8,160 bases of DNA, taken from JALHTV01 sp049510055. GTDB taxonomy: Bacteria > Planctomycetota > Phycisphaerae > SM23-33. Location: NCBI GenBank assembly GCA_049510055.1, contig JBEKZI010000091.1, positions 1 through 8,160 of the forward strand. The letters run 5' to 3'. Position numbers and translations under genes: made by a program. A model generated the notes under the pieces. It had not been told where the DNA came from and did not search any database. It was given only the letters and a program-made list of their open reading frames with translations. This document shows positions 1 through 5,446 of the stretch, piece after piece; the stretch's first letter is position 1, and each line of letters opens with the position of its first letter.

Positions 1-158
1 CGTCGGTGCAGCGCCAGGAAGCGACCGCGGATCTGCGCATCGATAGCATCGCTCTTCGCGAACCATTGAGCTGCTTCCAGCTCATCAAACCAGAAATGCA
101 GAATCTCGCCTACCCAGGCTGGCTCGATAACATTGCTGGCCGAATGCGTGACGGACAT
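1..158 (-). CDS. DUF924 family protein, N-terminal part (cut by the left edge)
   Basis: The first 52 codons are present, read leftward from an ATG at 158-156; the rest lies outside the window. The peptide contains the typical DUF924 opening: VGEILHFWFDELEAAQWF at residues 16-33, then KSDAIDAQIRGRFLALHR at 35-52. This matches the family pattern of a tryptophan-rich FWF..L..WF segment followed by D..IR.RF..LH. DUF924 proteins are small soluble, mostly helical proteins of unknown biochemical function, common in Proteobacteria and also found in eukaryotes. The ATG overlaps the TAA stop of the upstream regulator by one base (TAATG), so translation is probably coupled and the two share an mRNA. No independent Shine-Dalgarno stands out. 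The family call is by recognition of the motif. Confidence 0.82.
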   Translation of the reverse strand, partial: MSVTHSASNVIEPAWVGEILHFWFDELEAAQWFAKSDAIDAQIRGRFLALHR

Positions 159-1720
159 TATTCCGTCAGACGGGCCAGACGCAGGGATGAGCCAAGTTGC
201 TCGGCATCTGCCGGATTCTTGAACGGCAACTTACTCATGAAGTGCGTAATCGAGAAGTCTGGTTTCATGGATAGACATTCTATAGCGCTGGTTTTGGCAC
301 GATGCACGTCGCCCAGCTTGGCATGACATCCGGCGATCAGCGCTGCATAGAAATAGGTGCGAAGCCGCGCGCGGCTGAGCGTCGACAGGGCATCCGCGTA
401 TCGACCCAGGCTCATGCATGCCAGGCCAGCGGAGCGCCAGCACCACGCCTGATCGAAGTATGGGTCGATCTCTCGAGACCTTGCGAACCAAGTCAGGGCC
501 TCTTCCGGCTCACCAGCATAAACCAGAATGGATCCCAGATCGGCTGCGTTCCATTGGCTGTTTGGATTGATCTCGACAGCCCGCCGGCTGTATTGCACGG
601 CCAGCTCGAAAAAACGTCGATGCACACAGACGTGGCCGAGGATCGCATGGCAGGTGCTCTCACCGGCGTCGAGTTCGACAGCCCGCATGGCGAGGACGTA
701 TGCCCTTTCCAATGCGGCAGCCGAGCTTCTCGGGCCGTCGTCCCATTGTGAATAGGACAGCGCCGCCAGTACCGCGTGTGCGAGTGCATAGCCGGGGTCA
801 AGCTCGATCGCTTTTTCGACCAGTCGCGTGGCCTCCGTTCCGCCCTCTGGATCGTCCCAGGACAATGAATTGGCCTTCAATACACACTCGTACGCAGCCA
901 GACTCAGCGGCGGCTTGCGGCGCACTCGCTCGGTATCAGAGGCTTCTACGCGACCGACGAGCGTGCTGACGATCGTTTGTACCACCCGATCCTGGACGAA
1001 GAAGATCTCGTCCAGCCCCCGGTCGAATTTTTCGCCCCAGATATGGCTGCCGGTGGCAGCGTCGATCAACTGGGCGCTGATACGGATACGTTCGCCTATG
1101 CGCCGGACACTACCTTCAACCACAAAACGAACGTCCAATTCGCGAGCGACCTGCTTCATATCGACTGCGGCACCGCGATAGCGAAACGAGGCCGAGCGGG
1201 AACGCACTGAAATACGCCGCCAGCGCGAGAGCTCGGTAATGATGTCCTCGGTGACACCGTCGCTGAAGTACTCCTGTCCCGGATCGCCACTCAAATTGAG
1301 GAACGGGATGACTGCGATCGACGGTTTGTCGCTTAGTGCCGGGGCCACGCTCGCATTGGAAGTTGAGTCGGTCGGCGGGTCCACCCACGGCGACACAGGC
1401 GCAATGAGTCGATAGCCTCGACGTGCGACATTGGCGATGTATCTAGGGTTTTTTGGATCATCGCCAAGGGTGCGCCGAAGGGCAGCCACGGCGGCGTACA
1501 CGGAGTCGGGGCTGACGACCACGTTTTTCCAGACCAGATCCAGCAGTTCGTCGACGCTAAGTACCTCACCTGCCCGCTCTGCGAGGCAAATCAGCAGCTG
1601 CATCGACTTGGGTTCGAGCTTGATCGTGTGACCTTCTTTGCAAATCTCGTCCAGCGTCGGATCCACACGCAACTCAGCGATCCGAAGTAAGGAACGACCG
1701 GCTGAACTAATGGGTGACAT
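158..1720 (-). CDS. Winged-helix transcriptional regulator with TolB-like and TPR domains (CadC/adenylate-cyclase-like type)
   Basis: A complete 520-residue protein. Residues about 12-108 form an OmpR/PhoB-type C-terminal-effector winged helix: PKSMQLLICLAERAGEVLS, the recognition-helix region VSPDSVYAAVAALRRTLGDD, and the wing RYIANVARRGYRL. After a Pro/Ser/Thr linker (110-131) comes a TolB-N-like domain at about 132-260, with KPSIAVIPFLNLSGD, EYFSDGVTEDIITELSR, FVVEGSVRR and SAQLIDAATGSHIW. The remainder (about 270-490) is TPR-like, with helical pairs such as AIELDPGYALAHAVLA and AVEINPNSQW. No transmembrane helix lies between the DNA-binding and TolB-like parts, so this is a soluble relative of CadC rather than a membrane sensor. 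Such proteins are frequent in Alpha- and Gammaproteobacteria; the ligand and target genes are unknown. Its stop overlaps the DUF924 start. The ATG at 1720 lacks a good Shine-Dalgarno, but a TATAAT lies about 60 bp upstream. Base composition is lower in GC than the genes to the right. Confidence 0.88.
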   Translation of the reverse strand: MSPISSAGRSLLRIAELRVDPTLDEICKEGHTIKLEPKSMQLLICLAERAGEVLSVDELLDLVWKNVVVSPDSVYAAVAALRRTLGDDPKNPRYIANVARRGYRLIAPVSPWVDPPTDSTSNASVAPALSDKPSIAVIPFLNLSGDPGQEYFSDGVTEDIITELSRWRRISVRSRSASFRYRGAAVDMKQVARELDVRFVVEGSVRRIGERIRISAQLIDAATGSHIWGEKFDRGLDEIFFVQDRVVQTIVSTLVGRVEASDTERVRRKPPLSLAAYECVLKANSLSWDDPEGGTEATRLVEKAIELDPGYALAHAVLAALSYSQWDDGPRSSAAALERAYVLAMRAVELDAGESTCHAILGHVCVHRRFFELAVQYSRRAVEINPNSQWNAADLGSILVYAGEPEEALTWFARSREIDPYFDQAWCWRSAGLACMSLGRYADALSTLSRARLRTYFYAALIAGCHAKLGDVHRAKTSAIECLSMKPDFSITHFMSKLPFKNPADAEQLGSSLRLARLTE

Positions 1721-1733
1721 CGCAACTCAATGA

Positions 1734-1976
1734 ATGAGCGAAGATTTTTGCTATTCGATCGGCTTTCTCGACGCGCTTGCAATTATACGCCTTGCCGCGG
1801 CCGAGACCCTCACGAGGATGGGAGTCGACATGATCTGGCTCGGTGACGACGTGGGCCAGCAGCAGAACGTCGCGCCCTGGACGGGCTACGTGTCCGTCAA
1901 CGTGCCCGAGCCGGCGACGCTGTCGCTGCTGGGCGCAGGCAGCCTCCTGGCGGTCCTGCGGCGCAGACGACGCTGA
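1734..1976 (+). pseudogene. Composite remnant: URO-D-like fragment joined to a PEP-CTERM tail
   Basis: An 80-codon open frame that does not look like a whole gene. Residues about 28-45 (RMGVDMIWLGDDVGQQQN, 1815-1868) resemble the internal strand-loop of uroporphyrinogen-decarboxylase-like proteins, where a GxDxIWxGDDxGxQ segment is common. Residues 57-80 (1902-1973) are a textbook PEP-CTERM sorting signal: VPEPATLSLLGAGSLLAVL, then five arginines and a stop. That tail normally ends a secreted or surface protein processed by exosortase and must follow a signal peptide and a large exported domain, neither of which is present. The first 20 or so residues match nothing I recognise. The likeliest reading is the 3-prime end of a degraded PEP-CTERM gene with unrelated sequence fused in front. 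The PEP-CTERM tail is a firm call; the URO-D resemblance is short and could be chance. Confidence 0.6.
1782..1787 (-). promoter_or_regulatory. Candidate -10 element for the regulator gene
   Basis: Read on the minus strand this is a perfect TATAAT, in the context GCGTATAATTGC. It lies about 62 bp upstream of the regulator ATG and would give a leader of about 55 bases. I see no good -35 hexamer at 16-18 bp (the sequence there is AGGGTC-like), so the element rests on the -10 alone. It lies inside the remnant reading frame on the other strand. Confidence 0.35.
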
Positions 1977-2013
1977 ACCGCCGCGCCGCAAGCCTCACGG
2001 GCCGCTGCAAGAC

Positions 2014-2055
2014 AACGCGGGCGAGCGCCTCTCCTCCGGCGCCGCCCGCGTTTTT
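2014..2055 (+). terminator. Strong rho-independent terminator
   Basis: A 10-bp perfect arm (AACGCGGGCG, 2014-2023) pairs with CGCCCGCGTT (2043-2052). Inside it, after one bulged A (2024), a further 5-bp arm (GCGCC, 2025-2029) pairs with GGCGC (2038-2042) around an 8-base loop. The right arm runs into TTTTT (2051-2055). It sits 37 bp after the stop of the PEP-CTERM remnant, as expected for the terminator of the gene that once ended there, and it insulates the downstream LarA-like gene from leftward transcription. Confidence 0.85.
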
Positions 2056-2136
2056 ATGGACCCGGCAACAGTCCCTCCGCAGCCAGGGCGTTGAAAGCTC
2101 TCTTTGCAGCCGATATCGTGGCCACCATCGATCGCC

Positions 2137-2165
2137 TTGGGCGGCCGCGGCCACGACGATAGAAT
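2137..2165 (+). promoter_or_regulatory. Weak candidate promoter for the larA-like gene
   Basis: TTGGGC (2137-2142), a 17-bp spacer, then TAGAAT (2160-2165, five of six bases of the consensus -10). Transcription would begin near 2172, leaving a very short leader before the ATG at 2185. This would place the alternative in-frame ATG at 2164 inside the promoter. The -35 is poor, so the call is tentative. Confidence 0.28.
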
Positions 2166-2170
2166 GAAGA

Positions 2171-2177
2171 AAGAGAG
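2171..2177 (+). promoter_or_regulatory. Ribosome binding site that decides the larA-like start
   Basis: The purine run AAGAGAG ends 7 bases before the ATG at 2185. The upstream in-frame ATGs at 2104 and 2164 have no comparable site. Starting at 2185 also makes the protein begin where LarA-family proteins normally do. Confidence 0.45.
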
Positions 2178-2184
2178 TCTTTCG

Positions 2185-3465
2185 ATGAGCCTTATTTCCA
2201 AAATCGCACCGGCGGGACAGCACCTTTCCGAGGCCGATTCGCAGCGGATCGTCTCCGCCGCCGCGGCCGCGATGGGCCTGCGCGGCAAGAGGGTCTTAGT
2301 CCTCCTACCCGACTACACGCGCACCTGCCCGCTGCCGATGCTCACGCGGCAGCTTCACGCGGCCATCGCCCCGACGGCCGCCAAGCTGGACTTCCTGATC
2401 GCCCTGGGCACGCACCCGCCGATGAGCGAGCAGCAGATCGACCGCCTCGTCGGCGCCAAGGCCGGCGAGCGGAAGAAAGTTTTTCATAACAGCCAATTCT
2501 TCAACCATTGCTGGAACGATCCGGCCGCGCTGACCACCCTCGGCACGCTGCCGGCGGCGGAGATTCACAAGATCACCGGCGGCCTGTTCGAGATGGACGT
2601 GCCCGTCACCATCAACAAGCTGGTGTTCGACTACGACGTCGTGCTGATCGCCGGGCCGGTCTTCCCGCACGAGGTGGTGGGCTTTTCCGGCGGCAGCAAG
2701 TACTTCTTCCCCGGCATCTGCGGCGGGGAGCTGCTGAACTTCTTCCACTGGCTGGGGGCGGTCATCACCAATCCCAAGATCATCGGCCACAAGCACACGC
2801 CCGTCCGCGCCACGCTGGAGGCGGCCGCCCGCATGCTGAAGTTCGAAAAGTTCGCCCTGAGCATGGTGGTCGCCGAGCACGAGCTTGCGGGCATGTTCTT
2901 TGGGGAAGTGCGCGAGAGCTGGTCGCACGCGGCGGACCTGTCCGACACGCTGCACATCGCGTACGAGGACAAACCGTTCGCCTCGGTGCTGTCGGCCGCG
3001 CCGGAGATGTACGACGAACTGTGGACCGGCGGCAAGTGCATGTACAAGCTGGAGCCCGTCGTGGCCGACGGCGGCGAGCTGATTATCTACGCCCCGCACA
3101 TCACGCACATCTCCGCCGCCCACGGAAAGCTCATCGAGAAAATCGGCTACCACACGCGGGATTACTTCCTGGCCCAGTGGGACAAGTTCAAGCACTACCC
3201 CTGGGGCGTGCTGGCGCACTCGACGCACGTCCGCGGCATCGGGACGTATGAAAAGGGCGTCGAGAACTGCCGCATCAAGGTCACGCTGGCCACGGGAATC
3301 TCCAAGGCCCTCTGCCGCAAGATCAACTTGGGCTACCGCGACCCGGCCGACATCAACGTCGCCGATTGGCAAGGCCACGAGGCCGCCGGCCGACTCTACG
3401 TCCCCAACGCCGGCGAACGGCTCTACAAACTCAAAAATCCCCCGGCGTGGCAAAAGGCGGAATAA
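2185..3465 (+). CDS. LarA-family (DUF2088) nickel-pincer racemase/epimerase homologue
   Basis: 426 residues from the ATG at 2185, the usual family length. Lactate racemase LarA uses a nickel pincer nucleotide cofactor; its homologues isomerise various 2-hydroxyacids. Landmarks line up with Lactobacillus LarA from memory. DYTRTCP carries Asp43/Arg46 (LarA Asp72/Arg75). GTHPPM carries His77 (His108). FPHEVVGFSGGSK carries His162 and the cofactor-attaching Lys172 (His174/Lys184). NFFHWL carries His188 (nickel ligand His200), at the same 16-residue spacing from the lysine. In the C-terminal half, YDELWTGGK keeps Lys284 (Lys298) but has Trp-Thr where LarA has Tyr294-Gln295. This suggests a substrate other than lactate. 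No signal peptide or membrane segment is seen. No larB, larC or larE cofactor genes are in the window. The gene is monocistronic, with a terminator upstream and a repeat-rich gap downstream. The substrate cannot be told from sequence. Confidence 0.88.
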   Translation: MSLISKIAPAGQHLSEADSQRIVSAAAAAMGLRGKRVLVLLPDYTRTCPLPMLTRQLHAAIAPTAAKLDFLIALGTHPPMSEQQIDRLVGAKAGERKKVFHNSQFFNHCWNDPAALTTLGTLPAAEIHKITGGLFEMDVPVTINKLVFDYDVVLIAGPVFPHEVVGFSGGSKYFFPGICGGELLNFFHWLGAVITNPKIIGHKHTPVRATLEAAARMLKFEKFALSMVVAEHELAGMFFGEVRESWSHAADLSDTLHIAYEDKPFASVLSAAPEMYDELWTGGKCMYKLEPVVADGGELIIYAPHITHISAAHGKLIEKIGYHTRDYFLAQWDKFKHYPWGVLAHSTHVRGIGTYEKGVENCRIKVTLATGISKALCRKINLGYRDPADINVADWQGHEAAGRLYVPNAGERLYKLKNPPAWQKAE

Positions 3466-3471
3466 AACCGG

Positions 3472-3502
3472 GGTCCCGGGATTAGGGACCAGGGACCAGC
3501 GG
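3472..3502 (+). repeat. GGGACC repeat (copy 1) with a small hairpin
   Basis: Two direct heptamers AGGGACC (3484-3490 and 3491-3497) form the core of a 19-mer, AGGGACCAGGGACCAGCGG (3484-3502). The same 19-mer with two mismatches occurs in inverted orientation at 5415-5433. GGTCCC (3472-3477) can also pair with GGGACC (3485-3490) over a 7-base loop. It begins 6 bp after the larA-like stop and has no T-tract, so it is not a standard terminator. Confidence 0.6.
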
Positions 3503-3510
3503 AAAAATCG

Positions 3511-3588
3511 GGTGCCACGGCAGCGCTTTTTGCTGCCGTGCAAATATCCACTTGCCTACACGGCTGCTCACAACGCAGCCGTGGCACC
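3511..3588. repeat. REP/BIME-like element: two hairpins inside a larger inverted repeat
   Basis: The ends form an inverted repeat: GGTGCCACGGCAGCG (3511-3525) against CGCAGCCGTGGCACC (3574-3588), 14 of 15 bases complementary. Each end also folds locally. CACGGCAGC (3516-3524) pairs with GCTGCCGTG (3532-3540) over a 7-base loop, and CACGGCTGC (3559-3567) pairs with GCAGCCGTG (3575-3583) over a 7-base loop. The 78-bp unit of paired palindromes, non-coding and between genes, has the architecture of REP/BIME elements. It ends 5 bp before the ATG of the DUF488 gene. A T5 run lies in the first loop rather than after the stem, so it is not a canonical terminator. No RAYT transposase is in view. Confidence 0.75.
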
Positions 3589-3593
3589 AAATC

Positions 3594-4130
3594 ATGAGCA
3601 AGACTCGCAAAGCTCCACTGGTTATCTACACCGTCGGCCACTCGAATCGCTCGGCCGATGAATTGGTGGCCATGCTCCGCGGCCACGGCGTGAAGCGCAT
3701 CATCGACGTGCGAACCATCCCGCGGTCGCGGCACAATCCGCAGTTCAACCGCGACGTTCTGGCCCGGTTCCTTCGCAATCGGCGGATCGGCTACCGGCAC
3801 TTCAAGGCCCTCGGCGGCCTGCGACACGCTCGCAAGGATTCCCCCAACGCCGGCTGGCGGAATGCCTCATTCCGCGGCTTTGCCGACTACATGCAGACCG
3901 CCCCGTTCCGCCTCGCCCTGGAAACCCTCATCACGCTCGCCCGCCAGAAGCCTACGGCCATCATGTGCGCCGAGGCCGTGCCGTGGCGATGCCACCGCTC
4001 CCTCATCGCCGACGCGCTGACCGTTCACGGCCTTGAGGTCCGCCACATCACCAGCCGCACCGCAGCCCGCCGCCATGCCCTGTCCGCTATGGCTAAAGTC
4101 TCAGGCAATCGGATAACATACCCAAGTTGA
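3594..4130 (+). CDS. DUF488 family protein
   Basis: 178 residues from the ATG at 3594. The frame stays open to an earlier ATG at 3552, but those 14 extra codons are made of the palindromic repeat, and the family normally opens close to the TVGHS motif, so the later start is preferred. Neither start has a clear Shine-Dalgarno. Family landmarks are IYTVGHSNRS (11-20), the RIIDVRTIPRSRHNPQFN segment (35-52), HFKALGG (69-75) and the Cys/His motif CAEAVPWRCHR (125-135). DUF488 proteins are small, soluble and widespread, and are often found beside unrelated genes; the conserved Cys and His suggest metal binding or catalysis, but I know of no settled activity. A GC-rich 8-bp inverted repeat (4134-4164) follows the stop. 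The family assignment is secure; the function is not. Confidence 0.87.
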   Translation: MSKTRKAPLVIYTVGHSNRSADELVAMLRGHGVKRIIDVRTIPRSRHNPQFNRDVLARFLRNRRIGYRHFKALGGLRHARKDSPNAGWRNASFRGFADYMQTAPFRLALETLITLARQKPTAIMCAEAVPWRCHRSLIADALTVHGLEVRHITSRTAARRHALSAMAKVSGNRITYPS

Positions 4131-4133
4131 ACC

Positions 4134-4164
4134 CCCCGCTTGGCAATGAGCGGAATAAGCGGGG
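4134..4164. repeat. Inverted repeat after the DUF488 gene
   Basis: CCCCGCTT (4134-4141) and AAGCGGGG (4157-4164) are perfect 8-bp complements with a 15-base loop. They start 4 bp after the DUF488 stop. The following bases (TCTGTCAT) are not a T-tract. This may be a weak transcription end or mRNA-stabilising hairpin. Confidence 0.5.
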
Positions 4165-4187
4165 TCTGTCATAACTGTCAGGACATG

Positions 4188-4194
4188 AAAGGGG
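4188..4194 (+). promoter_or_regulatory. Ribosome binding site for the small membrane protein gene
   Basis: AAAGGGG lies 5 bases before the ATG at 4200. It is among the best Shine-Dalgarno sites in the window. It selects 4200 over in-frame ATGs at 4140 (inside the preceding inverted repeat), 4146 and 4185. Confidence 0.6.
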
Positions 4195-4199
4195 CAAGA

Positions 4200-4712
4200 A
4201 TGGACGGGTTACATAAAAAAGTCGCAATCGCATTCGTGGTCATTCTTATATTGGTGCTCGTATCGTTCTCTCTTCTTTTCATTTGGCCAACGGTATACCG
4301 CTATGACCACATGAATCTGGGGGGAACTGTTTTGCCGGTAAAAATCAACCGCTTGACCGGCAAGACTGAGGTTCTTTACCCGACGGGATGGAGGGTTGCG
4401 GGTACGGGCGAAACCGGGCGAAAAGACCTTCCGGCCTCAGAGTTGGCGAAGATAACGGGTAACGCGGAGATTACCCTGTATGGATGGATCCACTTCCATC
4501 CCTATAACGGCTCTGAATGGAGGGTAGAGGAAATACAGGTCGAAGTAACTGTCCGCGAAAATGATACTGTTGTCTTACAGCGGCGCTACAACCTTTCTGG
4601 CAATGCTCTCTATCCCTTCAACAGCGGTGAGTTCATTGCCGACCTTGGCTTCAAACTGAATCCTGGGCAAACGTGGTCATTTAGAATTATCAGTGCAAAG
4701 GGCACGACGTAA
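4200..4712 (+). CDS. Hypothetical single-pass membrane protein
   Basis: 170 residues from the ATG at 4200. A short basic N-terminus (MDGLHKK) is followed by one strongly hydrophobic helix at about 8-30 (AFVVILILVLVSFSLLFIWP), so the protein is probably anchored with its C-terminal part outside the cytoplasm. Just after the membrane comes YRYDHMN...PVKINRLTGKTEVLYPTGW (33-64), a pattern I associate with small uncharacterised bacterial membrane proteins. The remaining 100 residues look like a small beta-rich domain with alternating polar and hydrophobic strands: AEITLYGWIHFH, RVEEIQVEVTVREN, TVVLQRRYNLSG, QTWSFRIISA. It resembles FxLYD-type extracytoplasmic beta-sandwiches in style only. I recognise no named family. 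It is less GC-rich than the flanking core genes, and palindromes lie on both sides. Confidence 0.72.
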   Translation: MDGLHKKVAIAFVVILILVLVSFSLLFIWPTVYRYDHMNLGGTVLPVKINRLTGKTEVLYPTGWRVAGTGETGRKDLPASELAKITGNAEITLYGWIHFHPYNGSEWRVEEIQVEVTVRENDTVVLQRRYNLSGNALYPFNSGEFIADLGFKLNPGQTWSFRIISAKGTT

Positions 4713-4724
4713 TCCTTAGGGCGG

Positions 4725-4757
4725 GGTAGCTCGCTACCTGCGGGAAACAAGTTTCCC
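4725..4757. repeat. Two adjacent short palindromes
   Basis: GGTAGC-TC-GCTACC (4725-4738) is followed after 3 bp by GGGAAAC-AA-GTTTCCC (4742-4757). Both are perfect, with very short loops. They lie between the convergent stops of the membrane protein gene (4712) and the nuclease-like gene (4800), the usual place for REP-like elements. They could serve as a bidirectional transcription barrier, but no good T-tract follows on either strand. Confidence 0.6.
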
Positions 4758-4799
4758 TTCTACAAGACTGCATACATCGCAGCCGGGGCCCTGAGCAAA

Positions 4800-5378
4800 T
4801 TACCATTCAACCTTCTCCGCTGGTTTGCCGCATTCGGTGTGATGCAGGAGCGTGATTTGGTCCAGTTTGATCCCGGAATCGGTAGCAGCGATCTTTTTGG
4901 CTTTGTTTCTCCAACCGTTGAGTTTCCCTTCTCCAAAAATGAGGTAAACACCAAGATAGTAGTTCGCGGGAGGGCTAATAAAGTCCGACAGTTTCTTTAA
5001 ATCTCCTCGGAAGACATCCATTCGCAGGCCATACCGCCGCTTCACCTCCATTACGGCGAAATTATGTTCCATTGTGCGGGGGAGGTGCATGATGAAGTCC
5101 GGTTTCGGTTTTCCGGTAATCAGCGGATATGCACTCTTATCAGGTTCGCCATTCAAGATGAGGCCGGAGAGAATGTCTTTCTGCTGTGTCCGCCCTGCCT
5201 GTTCCGCCCGCTCTATCTGCTTGGCTCTGAACTGATGATAGAATTCATAACAGTAGACTCGCTCCAAGTACGCGCGATCCTTAATGCCGGCCCTCGCGAC
5301 TTGGAAGTAATCCAGTGCAATGCGTTCGGTGGCTTCTGCCACCGTCCTAAGGAATTCCGAGATCATTTCTGGATTCAT
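4800..5378 (-). CDS. PD-(D/E)XK nuclease-like protein
   Basis: 192 residues, starting at the ATG at 5378 with a weak GGGAA upstream. The core carries a PD-(D/E)XK signature: KPDFIMHLP (92-100, Asp94), then FAVMEVKRRYG (107-117, with Glu111 and Lys113), in the strand-turn-strand order of the restriction-endonuclease fold. A conserved-looking helix upstream, RVYCYEFYHQFR (40-51), could supply the N-terminal glutamate. After the core come FRGDLKKLSDFI (123-134) and the hydrophobic strand YYLGVYLIFGEG (140-151), a usual order for the fold. No DNA-recognition domain, signal peptide or partner methyltransferase is visible. Proteins of this size occur as orphan hypotheticals, sometimes near defence genes. 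A nuclease activity is inferred from the motif only. It is convergent with the membrane protein gene, and its GC content is near 50 percent, below the core genes. Confidence 0.72.
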   Translation of the reverse strand: MNPEMISEFLRTVAEATERIALDYFQVARAGIKDRAYLERVYCYEFYHQFRAKQIERAEQAGRTQQKDILSGLILNGEPDKSAYPLITGKPKPDFIMHLPRTMEHNFAVMEVKRRYGLRMDVFRGDLKKLSDFISPPANYYLGVYLIFGEGKLNGWRNKAKKIAATDSGIKLDQITLLHHTECGKPAEKVEW

Positions 5379-5414
5379 GTTTCCCGTCTATTTTGTTCTT
5401 CTGCCCAATGCCCT

Positions 5415-5433
5415 CTGCTGGTCCCCGGTCCCT
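5415..5433 (-). repeat. GGGACC repeat (copy 2, inverted)
   Basis: Read on the minus strand it is AGGGACCGGGGACCAGCAG, matching 17 of 19 bases of copy 1 at 3484-3502. It is non-coding, lying between the nuclease-like gene start (5378) and the ribBA stop (5504). Confidence 0.6.
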
Positions 5434-5446
5434 CTTTCGCCCCCTT

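Larger units (their letters stand above)
1977..2184. other. Intergenic spacer before the larA-like gene
   Basis: Together with the remnant frame to its left, this makes the 464-bp stretch (1721-2184) without an intact gene. Apart from the terminator (2014-2055) and the weak promoter and ribosome binding site described separately, I see no RNA gene, riboswitch or further repeat. The open frame running from 2104 into the larA-like gene is just upstream in-frame sequence. Confidence 0.6.

Noticed and set aside
3516..3540. Rho-independent terminator after the larA-like gene
   Set aside because: The stem is good, but the T-run lies in the loop and no T-tract follows the right arm.
2305..3543. A 412-codon open frame on the minus strand
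   Set aside because: It is antisense to the larA-like gene, its translation is Val/Asp/Gly/Arg-rich without motifs, and it runs through the downstream repeats.
3511..3588. CRISPR-like repeat units
   Set aside because: There are only two related palindromes with no regular spacing, no further repeats and no cas genes.
4721..4760. tRNA-like fold from adjacent stem-loops
   Set aside because: The stems have 2-4 base loops and there is no T-loop, anticodon arm or acceptor pairing.
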